A stretch of DNA of 64,000 bases from JAVBOW01 sp031550615 (lineage in GTDB: Bacteria; Bacteroidota; Bacteroidia; Bacteroidales; Rikenellaceae), in the NCBI GenBank assembly GCA_031550615.1, contig JAVBOL010000023.1, positions 1-64,000 on the forward strand, written 5' to 3'. This document shows positions 50,884 to 59,356 of the stretch, in pieces. Below the pieces are notes generated by a model. It searched no databases and was not told the origin of the DNA. It saw only the letters and a list, made by a program, of their open reading frames with translations. A program made the position numbers and the translations under genes. Position 1 is the stretch's first letter, and each line of letters opens with the position of its first letter.

Positions 50884-50960
50884 GTGATGGTTTGCAACGC
50901 CGACTGACACGGGATTACTCGGCGCTTCGCGCCTCGTGATCGCCGGGGTGGGTGATCCAT

Positions 50961-51079
50961 GGAAAAACAGATGCGGCACGTTGTGCCACGTAAACAAAAG
51001 AGGAAGGCGTTCAAATAAATTTGACGCCTTCCTCTTTTGTTTACGTTACGCCCGCGGTGCGGGCTGCATCTGTTTTTCC
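50961..51079. repeat. 119-nt cruciform-type palindrome beside tRNA-Pro
   Basis: Outer arms GGAAAAACAGATGC (50961-50974) and GCATCTGTTTTTCC (51066-51079) pair perfectly. Inside each arm sits a short hairpin (GGCAC-GTT-GTGCC at 50975-50987 and CCCGC-GGT-GCGGG at 51051-51063). The centre is a near-perfect stem of about 27 bp (from 50988 and to 51046) with a 4-base loop. It begins four bases from the tRNA 3' end. It may terminate the tRNA transcript, but is far larger than needed. The remaining bases 50884-50960 show no feature. Confidence 0.8.
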
Positions 51080-51082
51080 TTG

Positions 51083-51157
51083 TCGGGGTAGCGGGATTCG
51101 AACCCACGACCCCCTGCTCCCAAAGCAGGTGCGCTAACCGGACTGCGCTACACCCCG
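51083..51157 (-). tRNA. tRNA-Pro (anticodon TGG)
   Basis: Read on the minus strand the gene begins CGGGGTGTAGCGCAG and ends CTACCCCGA. The acceptor stem pairs 7/7 including one G-T, the anticodon arm CCTGC-TTTGGGA-GCAGG presents TGG, and the T arm has GGTTCGAATCC. CCA is not encoded. Confidence 0.95.
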
Positions 51158-51173
51158 AATTTTGATGCGGAGG

Positions 51174-51181
51174 CAAAAGTA
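51174..51181 (-). promoter_or_regulatory. tRNA-Pro promoter -7 box
   Basis: TACTTTTG on the minus strand, 16 bases upstream of the mature 5' end. Confidence 0.6.
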
Positions 51182-51220
51182 ATACTTTTTTCGCAACTTC
51201 CGCTCACGGTGCGCCGACTT

Positions 51221-52318
51221 TTATATTTTTATCAGTTCGTATTCGCGTGAGCCCAGGCCGATCTGCTCGGCGTGCTCGAGGCATGCGCGCCAGTTGGTGT
51301 TGGGGTGCACGTGGGTCATTATGTCGTGGCCTTTGATGTGGCCTTCGGTACGGTCGCCCGGGATCACGGGCGCGGCGTTGACCAGATCCACGCACGCCTG
51401 GTCGAGGGCTACGGGATCCCACGAGGCGGCCATGCCTACGTCGGCCACGATGGGCATGTCGTTGTGGCCCCAGCAGTCGCACTCGGGCGATATGTTCATG
51501 ATGAAACTTACGTGGAAATGGGGCTTGTCGCGCAGGATGGCCCAGGTGTATTCGGCCATTTTGCGCCCCATCATCTCGCTGGTGGCGTCGTGTACGGCCA
51601 GCGCGGCTTTGTAGCGGCACACGGCGATGCATTGGCCGCACCCCACGCATTTGTCGTAGTCGATCACCGCTTTGCGGTCGGCGTCCAGCGTTACGGCACC
51701 GTAGTTGCAGTCTTTTACGCATTGGCGGCACCCGATGCAGTTCTTCTGGGCGATGCGAGGTTTGGAGTTGCTGTGCAGGTCGAGTTTGCCGGCACGCGAC
51801 GCGGCGCCCATGCCTATGTTCTTGATCGTCCCGCCGAATCCCGTCTGCTCATGGCCCTTGAAGTGGGTCATCGACACTATCACGTCGGCGTCGGCTATCG
51901 CGGAGCCTATCTTGGTGGTGGGGCAGAGGGATGTAGCGCCAGGCAGCTCGCGCTGCTCGGTGCCTTTCAGGCCGTCGGCGATGACGACCTGTGCGCCGAT
52001 AGAGAGCGGATTGAAGCCGTTTTCGAAGGCGCTTTGCAGGTGGTCGACGGCATTGCAGCGCCGGCCTGAATAGAGCGTGTTGGCATCGGTGTAAAAGACC
52101 CTCGCGCCGAGTGAGCGCAGTATTCCGGTCATGCGCAGGGCGTAGTTGTGGCGTATGTAGGCCAGGTTGCCCGGTTCGCCGAAGTGGATCTTCACGGCGG
52201 TGAACCTATCGTTGCAGTCGAGCCTCTCGATGCCCGCCGCGCGGACCATACGCTCCATTTTACCCGGCAGGTTGAGGGTCGTGACCTTGAGGTCGGTGAA
52301 GTATACTTTCGATGCCAT
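51221..52318 (-). CDS. DUF362 protein with two [4Fe-4S] clusters
   Basis: A 365-residue protein. The DUF362 core (VKIHFGEPGNLAYIRHNY, DADVIVSMTHFKGHEQTGFGGTIKNIGMG) is interrupted near 195-245 by a bacterial 2[4Fe-4S] ferredoxin: CIGCRQCVKDC and CVGCGQCIAVC with the following cysteines. No signal peptide is present, so it should be cytosolic. DUF362 iron-sulfur proteins are widespread in anaerobes, with unknown reaction; an electron-transfer role is likely. It is a single gene with its own promoter. Confidence 0.92.
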   Translation of the reverse strand: MASKVYFTDLKVTTLNLPGKMERMVRAAGIERLDCNDRFTAVKIHFGEPGNLAYIRHNYALRMTGILRSLGARVFYTDANTLYSGRRCNAVDHLQSAFENGFNPLSIGAQVVIADGLKGTEQRELPGATSLCPTTKIGSAIADADVIVSMTHFKGHEQTGFGGTIKNIGMGAASRAGKLDLHSNSKPRIAQKNCIGCRQCVKDCNYGAVTLDADRKAVIDYDKCVGCGQCIAVCRYKAALAVHDATSEMMGRKMAEYTWAILRDKPHFHVSFIMNISPECDCWGHNDMPIVADVGMAASWDPVALDQACVDLVNAAPVIPGDRTEGHIKGHDIMTHVHPNTNWRACLEHAEQIGLGSREYELIKI

Positions 52319-52337
52319 GTGCGTTATGTTTGGAACT

Positions 52338-52367
52338 CAAAATTATAAATAATTTAACTATATGCAA
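52338..52367 (-). promoter_or_regulatory. Promoter of the DUF362 gene
   Basis: On the minus strand TTG (52367-52365) and TAATTTTG (52345-52338) are 19 bases apart. Confidence 0.6.
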
Positions 52368-52378
52368 TCTTAATTAGC

Positions 52379-52386
52379 TACCTTTG
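52379..52386 (+). promoter_or_regulatory. rnr promoter -7 box
   Basis: TACCTTTG, 24 bases before the rnr ATG; it is back to back with the DUF362 promoter. Confidence 0.6.
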
Positions 52387-52410
52387 CCCACGATAATAGA
52401 AGATGACAAG

Positions 52411-54672
52411 ATGCCAAAGAAGAAGAAAATCAACAAACAGAGCCCACGCAGGGCTAAACTGGCCAAGCCCGCCGAGCTCTCGGCGCTGGTGGCCGACCTT
52501 TTCCGCTCGTTCCCAGAGAAGAAATACACCATAAAATCGCTCGCCTCGGCCCTCGGGGGCGCCGCCGAAGCACGCAACGAGGCGCGCGAGATCGTAAATT
52601 CGCTCATGGCCCAGGGCGTCGTGGAGGAGGTCGTGGACGGCAAGTTCCGTTTGCGCCGCACCCAGGTCCGCCAAAACCTGTACACCGGAGTGGCAGACAT
52701 GCTCACCTCTGGCTCTATGTACGTCAGGGTCGAAGGGCTCGAAAACGACATATTTATAAACCAGCGCCTTACGCGTCATGCCCTGCACGGCGATAAGGTC
52801 GAGGTGTCGCTGCTGCGCCGTGCGCGCGGTGGCGCACTGGAGGGCGAGGTGGTGCGCGTGGTCGAGCGCAGCCGCAAGGTCTACGCCGGGCGCGCCGAGG
52901 TCACCGGACGCTACGCCTTTATCCGCGTCGATTCGCGCAAGATGCCCGTCGACGTGTTCATTCCGCTCGAAGGCGCGCCGAAGGTCGAGAATAACCAGAA
53001 GGTCGCCGTGCGTGTGGTCGACTGGCCGGACACCATGAAAAACCCGCTTGGCGAGATCGTCGACGTGCTTGGCATGGTTGGCGAGAACGACGCCGAGATG
53101 CACGCCATACTGACCGAATACGACCTGCCCTACCGCTTCGAGGCCGAGGTAATCGCCGCCGCTGATTCCATACCTGACGATATAAACCCCGGCGAAGTCG
53201 CTCTAAGGCGCGATATGCGCGGAGTTCCGACCTTCACCATTGACCCGGCTGACGCCAAGGACTTCGACGACGCTCTCTCGATCCGCCCGCTGCGCGAGGG
53301 GGTGTGGGAGGTGGGCGTGCACATCGCCGACGTGACCCACTACGTGCGCGAAGGCTCGGTGGTCGACACAGAAGGGTACGACCGCGCCACGAGCGTCTAC
53401 CTGGTCGACCGCACGGTGCCGATGCTGCCCGAGAGGCTCTCAAACGAGCTCTGTTCGCTGCGTCCCGACGAGGATAAACTCTGTTTCTCTGCCGTTTTCG
53501 AGATCGACGCCGAGTGCAATATCCTAAATCAATGGCTCGGCCGCACAGTGATCCGCTCGGTGCGCCGCTTCGCCTATGAACAGGCGCAGCAGGTCATCGA
53601 AACCGGCCAGGGCGACTATAAGGATGAAATCCTGACGCTCAACGCGCTGGCGCAGAGGATGCGCGCGGGGCGTTTCAAGAACGGTTCGATCACCTTCGAG
53701 CGCGAGGAGGCCAAATTCAAACTCGACGAGAACGGCAAGCCCCTCGGCGTATATTTCAAGGAGCAGAAGGAGTCGAACCAGCTGATCGAAGAGTTCATGC
53801 TGCTGGCCAACCGCACGGTCGCCGAGTTCATCGGCAGGAAGCGCGGCGAGGGGGCCAACGCCCAACGTACGATGGTCTACCGCGTGCACGACAAGCCCAA
53901 CGAGGAGAAACTGGGGCGTTTCGCCTCATTCATCCTGCGCTTCGGATATACCTTCCGCCTTGGGCAGGGAGCGCCCAAAGTGGCGCCCCAGATGAATAAA
54001 CTCATGAGCGAGATCCGTGGCAAGGCCGAGGAGAACGTCATTTCGACCCTTGCGATCCGCACGATGGCCAAGGCTTACTATTCGACCGACAACATCGGCC
54101 ATTACGGCCTCTCTTTCCCGTTCTACACGCACTTTACCTCGCCCATCCGCCGCTACCCAGACATGATGGTGCACCGTCTGCTGGCGCACTACCTCGAAGG
54201 GGGGCAGTCGCCCGACAAGGCGCATTTCGAGACCCTGTGCGAACATTGTTCCGAAATGGAGGTGCGCGCTGCCGAAGCCGAACGCGCATCGATACGTTAC
54301 AAGATGGTCGAATTCATGCTCGACCGCATCGGCGAACAATTCGACGGCACTATTTCCGGGGTGACCGAGTGGGGCGTCTACGTCGAGCTGACCGACACCC
54401 ACATCGAGGGCATGGCCACGGTGCGCGACATGATCGACGATTTCTACTCCTTCAGCGAGGAGGACTACGCCATCGTTGGGCGCGCCACGGGCCGTATGTT
54501 CACCCTAGGCGATCGCGTGCGCATCGAAGTGCTGCGCGCCGACCTCGCCCGCAAGCAGTTGGACTTCCGCATAACGGCGTCATACGATTTCGACTCGGGC
54601 GAGGCCTTCGCCGTGCTGCCGCCCGCCGCCCCCGCCGCGTGGGAGAAATCGAAATTCCGCAAGAGAAGGTGA
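52411..54672 (+). CDS. rnr: Ribonuclease R
   Basis: A 753-residue 3'-5' exoribonuclease of the RNB family that degrades structured RNA. After a Lys-rich start (MPKKKKINKQ) come cold-shock-type domains, the RNB catalytic core with DPADAKDFDDALSI near 279-292 (metal-binding aspartates) and THFTSPIRRYPDMMVHRLL, and a C-terminal S1 domain (GTISGVTEWGVYVELTDTHIEG shortened here) near 640. Length is a little under E. coli RNase R. ATG at 52411 fits the promoter better than an upstream start. Confidence 0.96.
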   Translation: MPKKKKINKQSPRRAKLAKPAELSALVADLFRSFPEKKYTIKSLASALGGAAEARNEAREIVNSLMAQGVVEEVVDGKFRLRRTQVRQNLYTGVADMLTSGSMYVRVEGLENDIFINQRLTRHALHGDKVEVSLLRRARGGALEGEVVRVVERSRKVYAGRAEVTGRYAFIRVDSRKMPVDVFIPLEGAPKVENNQKVAVRVVDWPDTMKNPLGEIVDVLGMVGENDAEMHAILTEYDLPYRFEAEVIAAADSIPDDINPGEVALRRDMRGVPTFTIDPADAKDFDDALSIRPLREGVWEVGVHIADVTHYVREGSVVDTEGYDRATSVYLVDRTVPMLPERLSNELCSLRPDEDKLCFSAVFEIDAECNILNQWLGRTVIRSVRRFAYEQAQQVIETGQGDYKDEILTLNALAQRMRAGRFKNGSITFEREEAKFKLDENGKPLGVYFKEQKESNQLIEEFMLLANRTVAEFIGRKRGEGANAQRTMVYRVHDKPNEEKLGRFASFILRFGYTFRLGQGAPKVAPQMNKLMSEIRGKAEENVISTLAIRTMAKAYYSTDNIGHYGLSFPFYTHFTSPIRRYPDMMVHRLLAHYLEGGQSPDKAHFETLCEHCSEMEVRAAEAERASIRYKMVEFMLDRIGEQFDGTISGVTEWGVYVELTDTHIEGMATVRDMIDDFYSFSEEDYAIVGRATGRMFTLGDRVRIEVLRADLARKQLDFRITASYDFDSGEAFAVLPPAAPAAWEKSKFRKRR

Positions 54673-54680
54673 AAACGAAC

Positions 54681-54704
54681 GCGGCATCCTGGAAAGGATG
54701 CCGC
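54681..54704. terminator. Terminator between rnr and the convergent lipoprotein gene
   Basis: Stem GCGGCATCCT/AGGATGCCGC with a 4-base loop, flanked by A-rich sequence on the left and TTAGTTTAG on the right. Confidence 0.75.
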
Positions 54705-54711
54705 GCTTAGT

Positions 54712-55290
54712 TTAGAAACTCTTGCTTATCGGAATGAACCCCGTCTTATAGACCTGTCCGCCGAATGAAACCGCAGGGTTGATCTTCAGGGTCACCTTCG
54801 AGTTTTGTTCGCCAAGGTGCAGCAGCCCGTCGGCGAAGGAGAGCATCTGGTCGCGGTTCTCCTTTTTAAAGAGCTGCGCCAGGTCGACCTGCACGGTGAG
54901 GGGTACGGTGGCCTTGCCTCCGCCCGGGGCCACGGCGATCTGCTGGGTGGTCGAGCCGGTGAGCATGCTTGCGCCGTTGAACATCAGCATCCAGTCGAGC
55001 CCGGCCAGCGCGGCCTGGGTCTGGTTGGGGTTGGTCACCCCGACATTGACCGTCGCCGAGAGCGGAAGGCTGCCCGTCAAAAGGCTGGTGGTCACTTTGG
55101 CAATTGAGAGCGCGTCCATTTTGGTCACGTCCGAAACGCTGCTCAGGCTTATCCCGGCCAGCCTGGGCTGCACGACGTTTTGCAGCGAATATTGGCAGGT
55201 GAGCATCGAGGCCATCTGCGTGAGTGCGGTGCACGAGGCCAGCGCGGCCAGCAGGCATACCGAAACGGCGGTAAGTGTTCTTCTTATCAT
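54712..55290 (-). CDS. Lipoprotein with LEA14/WHy-like domain
   Basis: A 192-residue lipoprotein with lipobox LASC (Cys near 20) and a hydrophobic signal peptide. The body contains LPLSATVNVGVTNPNQTQAALAGLDWMLMFNG, the typical N-x-N beta-sandwich of LEA type-2 (WHy) proteins, and ends with KINPAVSFGGQVYKTGFIPI. Such envelope lipoproteins are common in Bacteroidetes, with unknown role. It starts two bases after pepT and is the last gene of a long minus-strand run. ATG 55290 gives the signal peptide directly. Confidence 0.85.
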   Translation of the reverse strand: MIRRTLTAVSVCLLAALASCTALTQMASMLTCQYSLQNVVQPRLAGISLSSVSDVTKMDALSIAKVTTSLLTGSLPLSATVNVGVTNPNQTQAALAGLDWMLMFNGASMLTGSTTQQIAVAPGGGKATVPLTVQVDLAQLFKKENRDQMLSFADGLLHLGEQNSKVTLKINPAVSFGGQVYKTGFIPISKSF

Positions 55291-55292
55291 AA

Positions 55293-56513
55293 CTATTCGG
55301 CCCAAATGGATGCGAGGTTTACGATGGTCTTCACGGCGCGCTCCATGGTGGTCAGCGAACAATATTCATATCGTCCGTGGAAGTTCATCCCGCCCGTGAA
55401 GAGGTTGGGGCAGGGCAGTCCCATGTAGGAAAGGCGCGAACCGTCCGTGCCGCCGCGTATAGGGCGCACGATGGGCGTAACGCCCGCGTCGAGCATCGCC
55501 CGGCGGGCTTTTTCGATCACCTCGGGGTGAGGCTCGACCATTTCGCGCATGTTGTAATATTGGTCCTTGATCTCAAGTTTCACAACGTCGGCGCCGTAGC
55601 GGGCGGCCAGGTGGTCGGCGCACGAGGCCATGAACTCCTTGCGGATTTCGAACTCGGGGCGCGAGTGGTCGCGGATGATATATTCGGCCACGGCGGACTC
55701 TACCGAGCCTTTCATTCCGGTCAGGTGGTAAAAACCCTCGTAGCCTTCCGTGTGCTCGGGGCGCTCCCAGGCAGGGAGCATGGCGTTGAATTCGGCGATC
55801 ACATGCAGGGCGTTGACCATCTTGCCCTTGGCGTATCCGGGGTGGATGTTGCGCCCGGCTATGGTGAGCTTCGCGCCCGCGGCATTGAAGTTCTCGTATT
55901 CCAACTCGCCCTCCATGCCGCCGTCCATAGTGTAGGCGAACTTCGCGCCGAAGGCCGCCACGTCGAAGTGGTCCACCCCGCGTCCGATCTCCTCGTCGGG
56001 GGTGAAGCCGATACGTATCTTGCCGTGTTTCACCTCGGGGTGCGAGAGCAGGTATTCCGCCGCGGTCATGATCTCGGCCACGCCCGCCTTATCGTCCGCG
56101 CCCAGCAGGGTCGTTCCGTCGGTGGTGATAAGCGTGTGGCCTTTGAAGAACTCCATTTCGGGGAACTCACTGCTGCGCAGCACGTAACCCGACGTGCCCA
56201 GGGCTATGTCGCCGCCCTGGTAGTTTTCTATCGTCTGCGGATTCACACCTTCGCCCGACATGTCGGGGGCTGTGTCCACGTGGGCGATGAACCCGATCAC
56301 GGGTTTGTCCTCGCAGCCCGGCGTGGCGGGGATCGTGCCCGTCACGTAGCCGTTGGGGTCTATCTCGACGTCGCTGAGCCCCAACCCGGCCATCTGCTCG
56401 ACCAGCAGGTTCAAAAGCGCGAACTGGCGCGCCGACGAAGGGTATGTCTCGCTCTCGGGGTCGCTCTGTGTGTTTATAGCGGTGTACTGTAAGAATCTCT
56501 CTTTTAGTGTCAT
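55293..56513 (-). CDS. pepT: Peptidase T (tripeptide aminopeptidase)
   Basis: A 406-residue M20 metallopeptidase that releases the N-terminal residue of tripeptides. IGFIAHVDTAPDMSG holds the first zinc histidine and aspartate, LLGADDKAGVAEIM the bridging aspartate, GFTPDEEIGRG the catalytic glutamates and the YTMDGG segment the next ligand, all in PepT order. It directly follows the OPT transporter (ATGA overlap), pairing peptide uptake with cytosolic hydrolysis. ATG 56513 (MTLKERFLQYTAINTQSDP) is the conserved start. Confidence 0.96.
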   Translation of the reverse strand: MTLKERFLQYTAINTQSDPESETYPSSARQFALLNLLVEQMAGLGLSDVEIDPNGYVTGTIPATPGCEDKPVIGFIAHVDTAPDMSGEGVNPQTIENYQGGDIALGTSGYVLRSSEFPEMEFFKGHTLITTDGTTLLGADDKAGVAEIMTAAEYLLSHPEVKHGKIRIGFTPDEEIGRGVDHFDVAAFGAKFAYTMDGGMEGELEYENFNAAGAKLTIAGRNIHPGYAKGKMVNALHVIAEFNAMLPAWERPEHTEGYEGFYHLTGMKGSVESAVAEYIIRDHSRPEFEIRKEFMASCADHLAARYGADVVKLEIKDQYYNMREMVEPHPEVIEKARRAMLDAGVTPIVRPIRGGTDGSRLSYMGLPCPNLFTGGMNFHGRYEYCSLTTMERAVKTIVNLASIWAE

Positions 56514-58483
56514 GCCTCTTTGGTTTTTTTCATCGAGTCGATGATAAAGTATGCGATGATCGCGATGTACATGCCCACGGTGAGCAGCTCGGCGCCGAAA
56601 CCGCTGTTCCATTCTGCGCAGAACCAATCCACCCCTGCGTATTTCAGCACGGCGCTTATCACGCCCATCAGTGCGCCGCCGGCGATGAAGCCCGAGGCGA
56701 TCAGCGTGCCGCGCTCACGGCGCATGGTGTTGACGTTTTCGTCTTTGCTGCGCGTGCTTACATACCAGCTGATGATACCGCCGACCAGCAGGGGAGTGTT
56801 GAGCTCCAGGGGGATGAACATACCCAGCGCGAAAGCCAGCGCGGGAATGCCCAGCATGGTGAGTATAAGTGCGAATACCGCCCCGGCGAAATAGAGCATC
56901 CACGGGGTCGCGCCGCCCTCCATAAGGGGTTTTATGACGGCGGCCATCGCGTTTGCCTGGGGAGCTACGAGCGCGCCCTCGCCCACGAATCCGTAGGTCT
57001 TGTTGAGGATTATCATCACACCGGCCACGGTTGCCGCCGACACTGCCGTGCCGAGGAATTTCCAGCCTTCCTGTTTGGCTGGCGTGGTGCCGAGCCAGTA
57101 ACCTATCTTAAGGTCGGTGATAAAGCCCCCGGCCATCGAAAGCGCCGTGCAGACCACTCCGCCGATTATCATCGCGGCGGTCATGCCGCTCGTACCGCTC
57201 AGGCCGGCGCTCACGAGCACCAGCGAACTGAGGATGAGCGTCATCAGGGTCATTCCCGACACAGGGTTGGTGCCCACGATGGCTATGGCGTTGGCCGCCA
57301 CGGTGGTGAACAGGAACGCGATCACCAGTACGATCAGCAGCGCGATCAAGGTGTGGGTCAGGTTGCCCAGCACGCCGAATTGGAAGAAGAAGAACACGGC
57401 CACCAGCACGGCGATCAGCGCCGAGAGGATAAAGCGCATCGAAATGTCTTTCTGCGTGCGCTCTGTGGTTTCGTTCCCGCCCTTTTTGCCGCCGAGTTCC
57501 TTGACGGCCAGCCCGAGGGCCTGTTTGATGATCGACGAGGAACGGATGATGCCGATCACCCCGGCCATGGCTATGCCTCCGATGCCGATGTGGCGCGCAT
57601 AATTGCGGAAAATCTCCTCGGGCGACATTTCGCCTAAGAGTTTGGTCACTCCCGCGCCGATGGCTATGGTCTGCCCGTCGGCGAAGTGGCTGAGCATGGG
57701 GATCAGCACGAACCACACGGTGAACGAGCCCGCGCAGATGATGGCGGCGTATTTCAGCCCCACGATGTAACCCAGGCCGAGCACGGCTGCGCCCGTATTG
57801 ACCTTAAAGACCACTTTTGCCTTGTCCGCCAGCGTTTCACCGAAGGTGAAGATGCGCGTCGAGACCTCCTCTGTCCACCATCCGAAAGTACTGATTATGA
57901 AGTCGTACAGACCACCGACAAGACCGGCTACGGCCAGCAGTTTAGCCTGGTTGCCCTTCTTCTCGCCCGACACTAAGACCTCGGTGGTCGCCGTGGCTTC
58001 CGGGAAGGGGTATTTGCCGTGCATCTGTTTGACGAAATATTTGCGGAAGGGGATTAACAGCAGAATGCCCAGCAGTCCACCCAGCAGCGAGGAGAGCAGT
58101 ATCTGGTAAAATTTGGCGTCCAGGCCCAGGATGTAGAGCGCCGGCAGGGTGAAGATAGCCCCGGCGACGATCACCCCCGACGACGCGCCGATGGACTGGA
58201 TGATGACGTTCTGTCCCAGCATGTTCTTTTTGCCGAGCATCCCGCCCACACCCACGGCGATGATGGCGATGGGAATGGCTGCTTCGAACACCTGGCCCAC
58301 CTTCAGGCCGAGGTAAGCGGCTGCAGCCGAGAATATTATGGCCATAAGGATGCCCATGGACACCGAGTATACGGTGGCCTCTTTAGGCTTGCTCCCGGCG
58401 GGCATCAACGGTTTATACTCCTCGCCCGGCGCTAATTCGCGGTAGGCGTTCTCGGGTAGTGACGTTTTGTCGTGCTGTTCCAT
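56510..58483 (-). CDS. OPT-family oligopeptide transporter
   Basis: A 657-residue inner-membrane protein with about 14 to 16 hydrophobic segments. YSVSMGILMAIIFSAAAAYLGLKVGQVFEAAIP and KNMLGQNVIIQSIGASSGVIVAGAIFTLPAL are characteristic of the bacterial OPT branch, as is FPEATATTEVL. It imports small peptides, probably by proton symport. Its end overlaps pepT, and it follows a CPBP protease three bases downstream. Confidence 0.94.
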   Translation of the reverse strand: MEQHDKTSLPENAYRELAPGEEYKPLMPAGSKPKEATVYSVSMGILMAIIFSAAAAYLGLKVGQVFEAAIPIAIIAVGVGGMLGKKNMLGQNVIIQSIGASSGVIVAGAIFTLPALYILGLDAKFYQILLSSLLGGLLGILLLIPFRKYFVKQMHGKYPFPEATATTEVLVSGEKKGNQAKLLAVAGLVGGLYDFIISTFGWWTEEVSTRIFTFGETLADKAKVVFKVNTGAAVLGLGYIVGLKYAAIICAGSFTVWFVLIPMLSHFADGQTIAIGAGVTKLLGEMSPEEIFRNYARHIGIGGIAMAGVIGIIRSSSIIKQALGLAVKELGGKKGGNETTERTQKDISMRFILSALIAVLVAVFFFFQFGVLGNLTHTLIALLIVLVIAFLFTTVAANAIAIVGTNPVSGMTLMTLILSSLVLVSAGLSGTSGMTAAMIIGGVVCTALSMAGGFITDLKIGYWLGTTPAKQEGWKFLGTAVSAATVAGVMIILNKTYGFVGEGALVAPQANAMAAVIKPLMEGGATPWMLYFAGAVFALILTMLGIPALAFALGMFIPLELNTPLLVGGIISWYVSTRSKDENVNTMRRERGTLIASGFIAGGALMGVISAVLKYAGVDWFCAEWNSGFGAELLTVGMYIAIIAYFIIDSMKKTKEA

Positions 58484-58486
58484 ATA

Positions 58487-59356
58487 TTACGGGTTAAGTA
58501 GTTTGCGGTTTTTGAAGGATATGATCTGTCCCCGGCGCGCGGCTATCCGAAGCATAACAATCGAGACGGCGATGCCGAGCACCGTGAGCACCACCGAACC
58601 CTCGGGCCCGACCGTGCCTCCGGTGAGCCATTGCGGGCCTTCGATCTCGCTGATAAGCCAGCCCGGATAGTCGGTGCCCGAAACGGTTGCACCGAAAATG
58701 CCGCCCATAGTGAAATTCCATGCGGCGTGTATGAATATCGGCAACCACAGGCTCCTGGTGATAACATAAGCCGCCGAAAACATCACACCTGCCGTGACGG
58801 CGATGTTAATGCATCCGGTCAGGTTCATGCCCTCGTTAGTAATGTGTACTGCTCCGAACACCACCGAAGATATGCATATCGCCCCGATTGTGCCGGTCAT
58901 CTTCTCGCACAGGCGGAAAAGCACCCCTCGGGACAATACTTCTTCGAAAAGACCTACGCAAAGAGATAATATAAGGGCTATAAGAAGGTTTTCCGAACGG
59001 TTCAATGCGGTGATGGTGTAAGAACCCGTCAGTGCCAAAACCATAACAACCACGGCCACCACTCCCACCCCAAGGGCAGTTCCTATGACAGCCTGTTTGC
59101 CGAACCCTTTGAAACCGAGTTCAGTGATGCGGCGTTTCTCGTAAAAACGGTATAAGAAAATGTATCCTGCCACACCTGCCGCACTTGCCAGACAGAGTGT
59201 AGATATTTTGGCCCAATTATTCGCTAAGTCTTCATCAAAGAGTTGCCAGCCGATATTGTCGACTAAAATATATAGACCAAAAACAACGACAATCCCGATC
59301 ACCAACCTGGTGAACGGAGCAAAGAACATCTTTTTCAGGCATGGTCCGACAGCCAT
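58487..59356 (-). CDS. CPBP-family intramembrane metalloprotease
   Basis: A 289-residue membrane protein with eight or so hydrophobic segments. The ABI/CPBP motifs are present: GLFEEVLSRGVLFRLCEKMTG (EExxxR-like glutamates near 143-144), VFGAVHIT with the second-motif histidine, and LPIFIHAAWNFTMGG with H and N. These proteases process prenylated proteins, signals or toxins. Start could also be the second methionine (residue 10). It lies between aroC (one-base overlap) and the OPT gene, without obvious link to either. Its GC is lower than that of its neighbours. Confidence 0.9.
   Translation of the reverse strand: MAVGPCLKKMFFAPFTRLVIGIVVVFGLYILVDNIGWQLFDEDLANNWAKISTLCLASAAGVAGYIFLYRFYEKRRITELGFKGFGKQAVIGTALGVGVVAVVVMVLALTGSYTITALNRSENLLIALILSLCVGLFEEVLSRGVLFRLCEKMTGTIGAICISSVVFGAVHITNEGMNLTGCINIAVTAGVMFSAAYVITRSLWLPIFIHAAWNFTMGGIFGATVSGTDYPGWLISEIEGPQWLTGGTVGPEGSVVLTVLGIAVSIVMLRIAARRGQIISFKNRKLLNP

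Noticed and set aside
51083..51157. tRNA-Pro as a proven phage attachment site
   Set aside because: No duplicate of the tRNA 3' end was found elsewhere in the window and no integrase is present, so integration is only a hypothesis.
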